Shown here: in pieces, positions 1 to 8,937 of the stretch | Numbering within the stretch: the first letter of the stretch is position 1 | Layout: every line of letters begins with the position of its first letter | Origin: JAAYKT01 sp964408955 | Lineage (GTDB): Bacteria; Bacillota; Clostridia; Lutisporales; Lutisporaceae | Length of the DNA: 64,000 nt | Reading direction: 5' to 3' | Assembly (NCBI GenBank): GCA_964408955.1 | Contig: CAYPBK010000004.1 | Span: forward strand, 1 to 64,000 | Program-made: the position numbers and the translations under genes | Notes under the pieces: model-generated | What the model was told of the DNA's origin: nothing | Databases searched by the model: none | Seen by the model: the letters and a program-made list of their open reading frames with translations, nothing else

Positions 1-55
1 TATGTACGGTGGTGTGAGAGGGGCGAAGCTCATTAAGAGTTAGCCTCTACTCGAT
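1..55 (+). mobile_element. 3' end of a group II intron (part of domain V and domain VI)
   Basis: The first 55 bases resemble the 3' end of bacterial group II introns. The segment GTACGGTGGTGTGAGAGG is the usual 3' side of domain V. It is followed by an imperfect hairpin (GAGG.GGC / GCCTC arms) like domain VI, and the element closes with CTACTCGAT, the usual 3' splice-site end in AY. The intron points rightward, so its 3' exon is the antisense strand of the surface-protein gene that follows. Only the 3' end lies in the window; any intron-encoded reverse transcriptase would be to the left. The family call rests on recognising the sequence, not on a covariance search. Confidence 0.72.
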
Positions 56-3000
56 ACTCTTATCATACCTTTATTTGGGTCGCCGCCTACATAGGAAAAT
101 TGCTGTGCTTGTATTTTATCACTTTCTACAGACTCAATATTTAAATTTAAACCTGAGTATTCAACCGTATTATTTATTGTTCCCGTTGTAGCAGTGACTA
201 CGGTTATATATTCTATTTCATAAGTAGAATCAATAGTGTCATTAAAGCTGATTTTCAATTTTGTTTTTCCATCGCCAGCGTCTGATACTTCCAAGTCATA
301 ATGTCCGCCGTTAGCTGTAGTTCCCTCATCAACTTTAGTTCTTAAACTTCCAATCAGTTTATATACCTTTAAGCTATCTTCCTTATATACAAGACCGCTG
401 CTTATAGTATCTTCAACAACAACATCTTTCTGAATAACAGAGAGGCTTTCATTTATTTTTATTTGCCATTTTATTTCCTCATCAGTATAGGCTTTTCCAG
501 TAGTAGTCACTCCCTCTAAAGCATTTTTGCTCAAATTATTGTTATGATTTGTAAAGCCGACAGAGCCTTCATAGGGATAAATGCTTCCGTTAACTTTTGC
601 TGCTGCTGTATTTGTATAGGTTGCTTCTGAAATATCAGGCACAGTTGTGGTAAAGATGATTACATATCTTTTATCAACCTTTGTTTCATCAAAATCTAGA
701 GTAAAGCTTTTTTTATCAGTCGAAAGGTCTACAGTATAGTCAGTATCTTTTGATAACTTTTCAGGTGACACTGAGTTTATATTATAAGAAGTATCACCAT
801 TTTCAGCCACAACATATTCCATAACTATAAAACTATTTTCTTCAATTTCGCCATCATAATAGACTGCATCTGTTACAGTTACATTTTCTCCCCAATCTTG
901 CTTCAAGTAGTTGATATATACTTCCCACTCTATTTTTCTTGTATTACCACTAATCCAACCGCTTTCAATTGTGTCATCTTCTTTAACACTTATTAGCTTG
1001 CCTAACTTTTTACCGCTATTCCAGGAGCTGTCAAGTACTTGTTTTTCTGCATTGGCACTTGTGTTGATTGTTATACCACTATTGGTTTTCCCTGTAAATG
1101 TTGCCATGTTCTTGTACTTTTTATTTGTGCTGTTATCAGTATTAGGAAGAATTCCTTTTTCAGGGTCATAGGATGTGGTATATTCTACTGTTATTATCTC
1201 TTTCAAATTAAGACCTGTTGTTGTGCCGTCTACCTTTTGGAATTCAATAATAAACCCTTTGTTATAGCTACCGTCTTTTGGAACTAAGTTATAATCAGTT
1301 CCCCTTGTAAGAGTAGCTGAACCGGATTTTACTACTAAAGCTTCTCCCGGTGATTCTTCCAAAAGAACTAAACCGTTATTAGGGAAAGTATCTTCAATTT
1401 TTAGCTCACTAATAGGTTCTCTTTGAGGGTTAACGGTGATAGTCCATTTCATAATCTTATTATTATAGTCAATACCATCAAAGGTTTTTGTATAGCTGTT
1501 GCTTGGCGGAGTACCAGTAACCGGATCAATTGTTTCACCATCTCCTACGCCGGTTCCAGCAAGACTTGCATTATTTGCAAAAGAACCCTTGCTAAAATCA
1601 GTAATAGTAGTTTTATACACGATTTTGTGGTATTCAGTGATGTTTCCTAAGCTGATTTCTAACTTCGTCTTGTCTTTATCTACACCTTCTGTTATTGCCG
1701 TTGCGGTGATGCTTATTCCAGTTGGCACTTGGTCACCGTCTTTGTCATACACTGCTACATCAGTTGTATTAATACTTAATCCCTCCGGAATAACATCAGT
1801 TATTGTAGCTCCCCCAATACTATGATTGCCTTCATTTACATGGATGGTCCAGGTCAAAGTGCGGTTAATTTCGTTGTCATAATCGATACTCTTTTCACCT
1901 TCTTTTCGGAGAATCGGTTTTCGTTCAACTGTAACAGCTTTTTTTGCCGTATCGATTTCAGTTTCCCCATCTTTTAGAGTTACAATGTTTTCAAAGCTAT
2001 TTGTCTTTTGATAATCGCTACTGTTAACATTTGCAAAGTTGATGCTTGTCTCATATTTTATTCTGTAAGCATCGCTCGACTCTAATTTGCCTAAACCAAT
2101 GGGAAAATTATCGAAATTTTTTGTTTCATCTAATGTTTCTGTCCAATTACTACCGTTTTTGGTAAGCTTATAGACTTTTATTGAATCAGTGACCAAACTT
2201 AGTCCTTCTGGGAAGCTCTCTTCAATTATTGCATTATCAATACTTCCTCCGGCTTTATTGATATCAATAGACCATTTTATTTTGTTTCCATATGATTCTT
2301 TCCAATCACCATCTTTTTCGATAAAGTCACTTCGTTCTATTCCGCTAACAGTTCCAACAGCCGTTATATCATCTCCGCTGCCTGTGTAGGTAAGTTTTGC
2401 GTTGTTACTGAAGGATGTTTCTTCATAATCTTTAATGGTGGTTATATATTCGATTCTATAGCCTTTATAAGGTGCAATTTCACCTAAAGTGACTTCGAAA
2501 GCGCTGGGGTCGAAAGTATAGCTACTGTATTCAGAGCCTTTATTAAACTCTCCGTCTTTACCTATTGTTAATTCAGAGACTACAATACTTCCATTTTTAT
2601 ATTCTAATCCAGTGGGAATGGTATCAGTGACTTTCGAATCTGTTAGTGGGGTTGTACTGGGGTTTGCCACATCGATAGTCCATTTGATTTCCTTTGCATC
2701 TTTGTCGGCATCGGCTTCTCCATCTTTGTCTATCTGGCTTATGGTGCTCTCCGGTTTGGTAATAACAGTAATCTTTTTTTCAGTTTTATCGTTGAATTCA
2801 ATTTCTTCAACTATATCCGTTGTAAATTTTTCTAAATTAAATACTAAGCCAAAACCAACATAACCATTGGTTGCTCCGCTCCCTGCACTTGTTATTCTAT
2901 CATCAAAATCAAATCGTAAAACATTATTAACCAGGCTATATGTTCCTACAACACTATTGTCGCTTAAGACTATATCCTTATCTGTCCAAGAGATTCCATC

Positions 3001-3978
3001 AGGCAGTTTAAAGGCGTCAGGTACATTTATTTCTGACCAATCTCCAGGGTTTACTGTTAGTGCTCCCGTATCCCATAGATAATCTAATTGGACTATCGTA
3101 TCTTCAGTGTATTCAATTACACCACCGTCAACAATATCAGTACCGGTAGCACCACCTAATCTTAAATAGTTAAAGGTAAAGATATTCCCTAAATTATTAC
3201 CTTCATCACCACCAAACAGCTGTAACCCACCATCAACTCCAAACATGGACATAACTTGGGGAATTATTGCGCCTTCTTCTTTGGCTTCGTTTTCTCCAAG
3301 GTCCTTCTCATCAGGCTCAGCTTCATCATCTTTATTCTCAGCTTCGGTGATTACTCCATCAATTACTATAGTACCTCTAAAGAAAAGGCTTTCTTCCTCA
3401 TCACTATCTATCCAAAGTCCACTTAGGCTCTCAGCAGCAGAGGCTACTACTCCAAGGATTCTTCCTCGAAGGAATGCCTGTTCCCCTTGCGAGCCAGCAT
3501 CCTCATCATCGGCACCTTTATCTTTATTATCATCACCATCATCATCGTCTGCCGGTAACGCAGACGTATCGTCTACTCCACTTCCTTCCTCTGAATCTTC
3601 GATGTCGAATTCGCCTTTATTCATGGAAAAGTAAAGTTCATAAAGCTCTTTATCAATATTGATGGTTAGCTTTCCGCCCGTTGTCACATTATAACTACCT
3701 ATTGCAACTCCGTCATTATCAACTAAAGCTTCTGTGATTTCTTCCGGTAAGGTGAAATCGCAATCATAGGAGTAAGCTTCATCCCTTTGATTATCAGATT
3801 TAAGTTCAAATTTCCAGTCAATATAGGCTATACCTTCTTCGATTCTCTCATTTGTAACACGGAAGACGCCGTCAGTAATATCTGCAAATACGTTTAAAGC
3901 CAAAGGACCGCTAATTTGCATAAGCATAGATACCAGCAATATGACGGCTAATTTGTGATTTCTTTTTCTTGAGAACAT
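40..3978 (-). CDS. large secreted adhesin-like protein with repeated DUF11/isopeptide-type domains; 3' end interrupted
   Basis: A 1312-residue secreted protein. An N-terminal signal peptide (basic start, hydrophobic stretch, cleavage near VFA-D about residue 32) is followed by a short beta-rich domain and a very acidic Asp/Glu linker (about residues 120-170). Next comes a region resembling the N2-type fold of collagen/fibrinogen-binding adhesins (about 270-390). Six repeats of roughly 130 residues follow, each opening with a K(I/M)xW(T/S/Q)I-type strand and an EDTIPxGL-like motif, as in DUF11/isopeptide stalk domains. No LPXTG or other anchor is present. The last residues (SSRG) are encoded inside the group II intron end, so the true C-terminus has been separated. 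The start ATG has an AAGGAGG site just upstream. It was probably a surface stalk or adhesin; the ligand is unknown. Confidence 0.75.
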   Translation of the reverse strand: MFSRKRNHKLAVILLVSMLMQISGPLALNVFADITDGVFRVTNERIEEGIAYIDWKFELKSDNQRDEAYSYDCDFTLPEEITEALVDNDGVAIGSYNVTTGGKLTINIDKELYELYFSMNKGEFDIEDSEEGSGVDDTSALPADDDDGDDNKDKGADDEDAGSQGEQAFLRGRILGVVASAAESLSGLWIDSDEEESLFFRGTIVIDGVITEAENKDDEAEPDEKDLGENEAKEEGAIIPQVMSMFGVDGGLQLFGGDEGNNLGNIFTFNYLRLGGATGTDIVDGGVIEYTEDTIVQLDYLWDTGALTVNPGDWSEINVPDAFKLPDGISWTDKDIVLSDNSVVGTYSLVNNVLRFDFDDRITSAGSGATNGYVGFGLVFNLEKFTTDIVEEIEFNDKTEKKITVITKPESTISQIDKDGEADADKDAKEIKWTIDVANPSTTPLTDSKVTDTIPTGLEYKNGSIVVSELTIGKDGEFNKGSEYSSYTFDPSAFEVTLGEIAPYKGYRIEYITTIKDYEETSFSNNAKLTYTGSGDDITAVGTVSGIERSDFIEKDGDWKESYGNKIKWSIDINKAGGSIDNAIIEESFPEGLSLVTDSIKVYKLTKNGSNWTETLDETKNFDNFPIGLGKLESSDAYRIKYETSINFANVNSSDYQKTNSFENIVTLKDGETEIDTAKKAVTVERKPILRKEGEKSIDYDNEINRTLTWTIHVNEGNHSIGGATITDVIPEGLSINTTDVAVYDKDGDQVPTGISITATAITEGVDKDKTKLEISLGNITEYHKIVYKTTITDFSKGSFANNASLAGTGVGDGETIDPVTGTPPSNSYTKTFDGIDYNNKIMKWTITVNPQREPISELKIEDTFPNNGLVLLEESPGEALVVKSGSATLTRGTDYNLVPKDGSYNKGFIIEFQKVDGTTTGLNLKEIITVEYTTSYDPEKGILPNTDNSTNKKYKNMATFTGKTNSGITINTSANAEKQVLDSSWNSGKKLGKLISVKEDDTIESGWISGNTRKIEWEVYINYLKQDWGENVTVTDAVYYDGEIEENSFIVMEYVVAENGDTSYNINSVSPEKLSKDTDYTVDLSTDKKSFTLDFDETKVDKRYVIIFTTTVPDISEATYTNTAAAKVNGSIYPYEGSVGFTNHNNNLSKNALEGVTTTGKAYTDEEIKWQIKINESLSVIQKDVVVEDTISSGLVYKEDSLKVYKLIGSLRTKVDEGTTANGGHYDLEVSDAGDGKTKLKISFNDTIDSTYEIEYITVVTATTGTINNTVEYSGLNLNIESVESDKIQAQQFSYVGGDPNKGMIRVSSRG

Positions 3979-4150
3979 TTAATACCTCCTTTTTCTGCAA
4001 TATTTGAGAGTCTTAAAAAAGACTCGAAAGTAATATTGGATTTTTACCCCAAAATATTAGGCAAATCCGTCATGTGCAATTTTGACGCTGTCAAAAATGT
4101 CACACGTCATATATTATACCGGAGGCTATAATATCCTAGCCGGTGAGCAT
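3979..4150 (-). promoter_or_regulatory. leader of the adhesin gene with two hairpins; 4150-4435 shows nothing further
   Basis: Read on the minus strand, this leader carries AAGGAGG just before the adhesin start, a perfect hairpin at 4008-4025 (GAGTCTT arms), and a second at 4080-4096 (TTTTGAC / GTCAAAA). The second is flanked by weaker outer pairing. TATAAT-like boxes occur near 4120-4135. The hairpins could serve attenuation or mRNA stability; no known riboswitch consensus was recognised. The rest of the gap up to the next gene at 4436 is AT-rich and I see no gene in it. Confidence 0.35.
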
Positions 4151-4435
4151 ATTATATCATAAGTTACTGACAAATTCTGAACAAATACGACAAAAAAGTT
4201 TCTATTTTCACAATTATTATAATTATAGATGACCCTATAGTTTGTTGAGCTGCGAGTCTCCTATAACAACGGACACATTTCTCCTTACCAACTATTCAAC
4301 AATAACTAGCAATTAAAGTTATATGTGCACAGTAACAAAGTTATAAATTTATTGAAAACTGATGAATTCTAATAGTTGCATATGTCCCTATGTATTTGAT
4401 ATGATAAATGTAATTTAATGAAAGGAGAGATTACC

Positions 4436-4951
4436 ATGATATGTTACTGGGACGAGCTACTCACGCCTATAGGTCCTCTGTATATGGCAGCTACTGAGGA
4501 AGGCTTGATATATTGCAGTACACCAAATGGAGAAAAAGATAAGATGCTTGATTGGTTTGAAAAGTTTTTGCCTAGCTACAATTTAAAAAAAGGTGAAAAT
4601 GGTATAATAATCAGCGCAAAAGAACAGCTCTCCGCTTATTTTTTAGGGAAAAACAAAGTACTTAGTGTGCCTATGAAGCTTATTGGAACTCCTTTTCAAA
4701 TTAAAGTATGGAAGGCACTTACTACTATACCATATGGGGAAACAAAGACTTATGGGGAAATTGCCTCCTATCTGGGGAATCCAAAAGGCTCTCGCGCAGT
4801 GGGGGGAGCTAATAATAAAAACCCGGTAGCTCTATTTGTACCATGACATAGGGTTATCGGCGCCGGCGGTGCTTTAGTGGGATTTGGCGGTGGTTTGCCT
4901 GTGAAGCGATGGCTTCTCGATTTAGAAGGCATTTCCTATATAGATAATTAA
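4436..4951 (+). CDS. ogt: methylated-DNA--protein-cysteine methyltransferase with in-frame UGA at the catalytic position (candidate selenoprotein)
   Basis: O6-alkylguanine-DNA alkyltransferase, which repairs alkylated guanine by moving the alkyl group to its own active-site residue. Reading through one TGA (4844-4846) gives 171 residues, the usual family length. The DNA-binding helix region (YGEIASYLG..KGSRAVG.AN..NP) is intact, then PxHRVIG, where x, normally the alkyl-accepting Cys of PCHR, is the UGA codon at residue 137. All 34 downstream codons are open and conserved (GFGGGLPVKRWLL..E) up to TAA at 4949. The start ATG at 4436 has AGGAG eight bases upstream; the upstream ATG at 4418 overlaps that site. 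A hairpin with a GGC loop starts 13 nt after the UGA. Selenocysteine is the best reading; a fresh nonsense mutation is the alternative. DegV follows after 20 bases. Confidence 0.85.
4847..4877 (+). promoter_or_regulatory. candidate bacterial SECIS element for the ogt UGA
   Basis: Just after the UGA the RNA can form GGCGCC (4859-4864) paired with GGUGCU (4868-4873) around a GGC loop. A lower UA/UA pair lies below it across a small internal loop that holds unpaired U. Eighteen bases separate the UGA from the apical loop, and the loop begins with G. Both fit the published bacterial SECIS consensus: loop G in the first two bases, 4-16 bp upper stem, 16-37 nt spacing. The region is also coding, so part of the pairing could be chance. 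Confidence 0.5.
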
Positions 4952-4971
4952 ATAAAAAGTGAGGTGAGTAT

Positions 4972-5820
4972 GTGGGAATAAAAATAGTAACAGACAGCAC
5001 TTGCTATATACCAAAGGACGTAAGGGAGAGACAAGAGATAAGTGTTGTTTCACTTAGCGTAAATTTTGAGAATGAGACATACATAGAGGAGGAAACAGAC
5101 TACGCCTTTTTTTATGATAAGCTTGAAAAGAGCGATAAACTGCCGACATCCTCTCAGCCATCCTTATACTCGTTGATTAATTGTTTTGAGGAGCTTGTAG
5201 CAGCAGGCAACAGCGTAGTAGGCGTATTTATATCTTCGCTTATGAGCGGCACCTATGAAACTGCCTTGGCAGCCAAAGACATGGTGCTTAAAAAGTATCC
5301 CAAGGCTATCATAGAGATTATCGATTCCAAATCAAATTCCATGGAGCTTGGCTTTGCTGTTTTGGCGGGAGCAATAGCAGCTAAGGCAGAAAGCTCCATC
5401 AATGTAGTCATTGACTCAATACATCACGTTATAGAAAGAAGTCGTTTTCTTTTTGTTCCTGAAACATTGGCATATTTAAAAAAAGGTGGCAGGATAGGCA
5501 CTGCTTCCGCACTTTTAGGCACTATGCTTCAAATCAGACCTATTTTGACAGTTACAGAGGGCATGACTTCAGTATTTGAAAAGGTAAGGACAAAGAAAAA
5601 AGCCATAGAGAGAATTGTTGAATTTTTTCTGGAGGAAATAAAGGAGAAGGGTCTGGGAGATGCAGTTATACACCACATTAATTGCGAGTCCGAAGGAAAA
5701 GAACTGGCCGATTATATTAAAAGCAAGATAAACAAAGATATTCCCGTATATGCCATAGGACCCGTGATAGGCTTACATGTGGGACCCGGGACAATAGGAA
5801 TAGCGTATTATACAAAATAG
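4972..5820 (+). CDS. DegV family fatty-acid-binding protein
   Basis: A 282-residue DegV (FakB-like) protein. It opens with the family signature IVTDST and has the PTSSQPS loop near residue 62, followed by the SSLMSGTYETA segment, all typical of the DegV fold that holds a fatty acid between its two lobes. Characterised relatives (FakB) hand exogenous fatty acids to the FakA kinase; no fakA-like gene is nearby. The start is GTG at 4972, preceded by GTGAGGTGAG. It lies 20 bases after ogt and is likely co-transcribed with it. The family is clear, the specific lipid ligand is not. Confidence 0.88.
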   Translation: MGIKIVTDSTCYIPKDVRERQEISVVSLSVNFENETYIEEETDYAFFYDKLEKSDKLPTSSQPSLYSLINCFEELVAAGNSVVGVFISSLMSGTYETALAAKDMVLKKYPKAIIEIIDSKSNSMELGFAVLAGAIAAKAESSINVVIDSIHHVIERSRFLFVPETLAYLKKGGRIGTASALLGTMLQIRPILTVTEGMTSVFEKVRTKKKAIERIVEFFLEEIKEKGLGDAVIHHINCESEGKELADYIKSKINKDIPVYAIGPVIGLHVGPGTIGIAYYTK

Positions 5821-5964
5821 AGACAATTAGAAACCACTGATAAACAAATGTTTTTTGTAAAATGACATACTAATACAGTGAGAAATCTTATTTTCAATGC
5901 ATTAAAATCCTTCGAAACGCTCAGGATGACAGTAAATTGATTTTTCAGTGGTCTCATACTGTCT
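5821..5964. repeat. MITE-like inverted-repeat element, copy 1
   Basis: An element of about 140 bp with inverted ends: ACCACTGA near 5832 matches TCAGTGGT near 5945, with outer arms AGACA (5821) and TGTCT (5960). Its reverse complement aligns along its length with the element at 40084-40250, sharing GAGACCACTGAAAAA, a GTCAT.CTGAGCG core and a (A)AGGAT.TTAATG segment. It has no coding capacity and sits in the gap between DegV and the acetyltransferase, which matches a non-autonomous mobile element or its remnant. The interior is diverged from the other copy. Confidence 0.6.
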
Positions 5965-5965
5965 T

Positions 5966-6523
5966 TTATTCATTATTTTTTTCATCGGGATTTATTTTTC
6001 CATACCATAAACAGTCATAATATTTACCGTCAATATAGTAGTGGTCCTTTAGCCTTCCTTCCAATTCGAAGCCGTTTTTCTCCAACACTTTAAAGGAGGG
6101 GATATTGGCATCGACTACTCTGGCTTGGAGCTTATGAAGCTTCAGATTCTTAAAGGCATAGTTGCAAGCTAATGCGGTTGCTTCCGTTCCATAGCCTTTA
6201 CCCCAATGCTTCTGGTGAAAGACATATCCTATTTCTCCATAATTTGCGATGGAGTCAAAATTAAAAAGTATCATGGTACCGACAATTTCATCCGTGGATT
6301 GAAGCACGACAGATGCATAAACATGAGTTTTTTCTGATTCCTGGCTAATCATTTTTTCAATATGGGCATGGGTTTCATCAATATTCTTCATGAGCTTCCA
6401 TCCGATAAAACGAGAAACATTTTCGTTAGAAGCATAGGCATGTATTTCCTCAGCATCTTCTAAGCTGAGGGCTTTAAAGTAGACAGATGTTCCATGTAAA
6501 CAGTGAAACGCATCATTATTCAT
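5966..6523 (-). CDS. GNAT family N-acetyltransferase (RimJ/RimL type)
   Basis: A GNAT acetyltransferase of the RimJ/RimL-like class, using acetyl-CoA to acetylate an amine. The acetyl-CoA pyrophosphate-binding motif region is visible as HQKHWGKGYGTEA, followed by the helix AxACNYAFKNLKLHKLQARV and the typical NxPSFKVLEKNGFxxEGRLKDHY close. The start chosen is the ATG at 6523, with GGAGG seven bases upstream; the in-frame TTG further out overlaps that site. Length is 185 residues, normal for the family. The substrate cannot be told. It converges with the MITE-like element on its 3' side. Confidence 0.87.
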   Translation of the reverse strand: MNNDAFHCLHGTSVYFKALSLEDAEEIHAYASNENVSRFIGWKLMKNIDETHAHIEKMISQESEKTHVYASVVLQSTDEIVGTMILFNFDSIANYGEIGYVFHQKHWGKGYGTEATALACNYAFKNLKLHKLQARVVDANIPSFKVLEKNGFELEGRLKDHYYIDGKYYDCLWYGKINPDEKNNE

Positions 6524-6742
6524 AGTCTTCCTCCGCAAAATTAATTAATAAAGTAAAGCATCGTCTATGATTTTATATTATCATATTTTTAAGAATTGTA
6601 TATTTAAATAATAAAATTTTGTATTTATGTGTCAGTTTATAAATTTTACACTGTGGGAATTGGTTATTCTAATAAAGGGAAATTAAAAAAAATAGAGAAT
6701 TCTATAATAACTAATGAAGAAAAATAAAGGGGTGATAGTTAT

Positions 6743-7918
6743 ATGAATCTTGATTTTTTTATTGATAGAAAGAATACGGACTGTGTTAAATGGGATGCGT
6801 TAAATGAGGTATTTGGCAGGGAGGACATTTTGCCTCTTTGGATAGCAGATATGGACTTTAAATCAAGCTCTGAAATAATCAATGAAATTGTTAAAAGAGC
6901 AGAGCACGGAGTTTTTGGCTACCCAAAAGGAGGTAAAGAGACTTTTCTGCCTTTTTTGGAATGGAATAAAAAAAGAAATGGCTTATCAATTGATGGAGAT
7001 TGGATAATTACCTGTCCCGGTATTGTAACTGCTTTTTCAATAGCCATTCAGGTTTTTACTAAAGAAGGAGATAATGTGTTGATACAGACACCTGTTTATC
7101 CGCCTTTTCATTCTGCTGTAAGGAGTAATAATAGAGTGATGGTGGAAAATGAATTGGTTGAAAAGGATGGCTATTATACAATAGATTTTCAAGATTTTGA
7201 GCAAAAAATAGTAGAGAACAATGTTAGATTATTTATCCTATGCAGCCCTCATAATCCCATAGGTCGTGTTTGGAGGAAAGAAGAGCTGGAGAAAATGGCG
7301 GATATTTGCTTAAAACACGATGTGAAGATTTTTTCAGATGAAATACATTCGGACCTTATTCTCTCAGGTAATAGATTTATATCCATGCTTTCTCTTGAAA
7401 GGTTTAAAGGTATTACCATCGGAGCAATGGCGCCCAGCAAGACATTTAATATTGCAGGGCTTTATGCATCAGTAGTTATAATTCCCAATGAGGCTTTGAG
7501 AGCGGAGTATAAAAAAACAGGAGAAAAATCAGCTATAGGAGGGCTTAATATATTCGGTTATACGGCATTGGAAGCATCCTATAAGCATGGAGAGAAGTGG
7601 CTTAAAGAGATACTGGAATACATTGAGGATAATGCAGATTATATGGATAGTTTTATAAAGAATAATATGCCTGAAATAAAGTATAGAAAGCCTGAGGGCA
7701 CGTATTTAGGCTGGTTAGATTTTAGAAATATTTTTACATTGCAAAAGGATCTAGACGATTTTTTAGTAAACAAAGCTAGAGTTGGGTTAAACAGTGGCAT
7801 AGCCTTTGGGAAAATGGGAGAAGGTTTTGTCAGAATTAATTTTGGCTGTCAAAGGTCAATTTTGGCAGAAGCTTTAAATAGAATAGAAAATGCGTTGAAA
7901 TCTCATCATATAGACTAA
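6743..7918 (+). CDS. MalY/PatB family pyridoxal-phosphate C-S lyase / aminotransferase
   Basis: A fold-type I PLP enzyme of 391 residues, the normal length for MalY/PatB cystathionine beta-lyase-like proteins. Family marks are the N-terminal pattern with W..D.LPLWIADMDF, the PYPPF-type loop QTPVYPPF, CSPHNPIGRVW, SDEIHSDL, and the Schiff-base lysine in SKTFNIAGL. The C-terminal arginine region VRINFGCQRS binds the substrate carboxylate. It probably cleaves C-S bonds of cystathionine or cysteine-like substrates; some members act as aminotransferases. The ATG has GGGGTGAT upstream. queG follows after 29 bases. Confidence 0.88.
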   Translation: MNLDFFIDRKNTDCVKWDALNEVFGREDILPLWIADMDFKSSSEIINEIVKRAEHGVFGYPKGGKETFLPFLEWNKKRNGLSIDGDWIITCPGIVTAFSIAIQVFTKEGDNVLIQTPVYPPFHSAVRSNNRVMVENELVEKDGYYTIDFQDFEQKIVENNVRLFILCSPHNPIGRVWRKEELEKMADICLKHDVKIFSDEIHSDLILSGNRFISMLSLERFKGITIGAMAPSKTFNIAGLYASVVIIPNEALRAEYKKTGEKSAIGGLNIFGYTALEASYKHGEKWLKEILEYIEDNADYMDSFIKNNMPEIKYRKPEGTYLGWLDFRNIFTLQKDLDDFLVNKARVGLNSGIAFGKMGEGFVRINFGCQRSILAEALNRIENALKSHHID

Positions 7919-7947
7919 ATATACGAAAAAGAAATTAGGGAATATAA

Positions 7948-8856
7948 ATGAAAGAGGTACTTAGAAGCTATTGTAATTCATTAAAAATTGAATATGTTGG
8001 GATAGCTCCTCCTGGACCCTATGATGATTTTGGCAAGGTTTGGAAGAAGCAGATTGGAAAAGGTTATATATCAGGCTTTGAAGAAAAAGATTATGGTAGG
8101 AGGACAGACCCTAGGCTGATTTTAGAGGATACGAAGTCGGTAATAGTATGTCTTTTTCCTTATTATACAGGAACTAAAGTAGAAGCAAACCTGTCTAAAT
8201 ATGTATATGGAAAGGATTATCATATTATAATTAAAGAAAAGCTAAAAGCTATTGGAGAATTTTTAGAAACAAAAATAGATGACTTTCATTATAAAGCTTA
8301 TGTAGACGCAGGTCCTTTAAATGAAAGATATTTAGCCTATAAGGCAGGCCTCGGATTTCGCGGCGTTAACGGAAATATAATAAACGATAAATATGGCTCC
8401 TATGTTTTTATAGGCTATATACTTAATAATTATTCTTTTGAAGCAGATAAACCTGATGAAAGAAACTGTATGAAATGTTATAAATGTATAAAAAATTGTC
8501 CGGGGCAATGTATATTAGGGGATTCAACCATAAACCCGCTGAAATGCAAATCCTACTTAACCCAGAAGAAAGGAATACTAAATACTGATGAAGTTGAAAT
8601 TTTTAGAAAAACTACTTTGATATGGGGCTGTGATGTATGTCAGGATGTTTGCCCGCATAACCGCCAGGCGGAGGAGACAATTATTGATGAATTCAAAGAG
8701 AATTTGGTATACAAAGTTGACTGCAATGAAATCAAACAAATATCTCACAGAGAATTTGAAAAGAAATACAAAGACAGAGCTTTTAGCTGGAGAGGTAAAA
8801 AGGTTTTAAAAAGAAATTGCGAGACGGTATTCGAAGGAGCAAATAATAAAAAATAA
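7948..8856 (+). CDS. queG: epoxyqueuosine reductase QueG
   Basis: The last enzyme of queuosine biosynthesis, reducing epoxyqueuosine in tRNA to queuosine with cobalamin and two [4Fe-4S] clusters. The N-terminal half has the QueG pattern, including DAGPLNERYLAYKAGLGFRG. The cluster ligands are C174-x2-C177-x2-C180-x3-C184-P and the second set C228-x2-C231-x3-C235-P. At 302 residues it is the short form without the C-terminal HEAT-like extension found in longer homologues. It lies 29 bases after the MalY-type gene. Confidence in the family is high. Confidence 0.9.
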   Translation: MKEVLRSYCNSLKIEYVGIAPPGPYDDFGKVWKKQIGKGYISGFEEKDYGRRTDPRLILEDTKSVIVCLFPYYTGTKVEANLSKYVYGKDYHIIIKEKLKAIGEFLETKIDDFHYKAYVDAGPLNERYLAYKAGLGFRGVNGNIINDKYGSYVFIGYILNNYSFEADKPDERNCMKCYKCIKNCPGQCILGDSTINPLKCKSYLTQKKGILNTDEVEIFRKTTLIWGCDVCQDVCPHNRQAEETIIDEFKENLVYKVDCNEIKQISHREFEKKYKDRAFSWRGKKVLKRNCETVFEGANNKK

Positions 8857-8937
8857 AAGCATATTTTTCAACTTTAGAGGTTATTTTTTATTAATAGAGA
8901 ATTAACTAAGAACCATATTTTTAAAGAGGTGAAAGGT

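Noticed and set aside
3245..3634. Long open frame antisense to the adhesin repeats
   Set aside because: It follows the codon bias of the repeat-rich adhesin, has low-complexity Ser/Pro/Leu content and no ribosome site; it is a shadow frame.
3979..4417. Possible cyclic-di-GMP riboswitch in the adhesin leader
   Set aside because: The leader has hairpins and a GGAGGC segment, but the conserved GEMM core and tetraloop-receptor pattern are absent.
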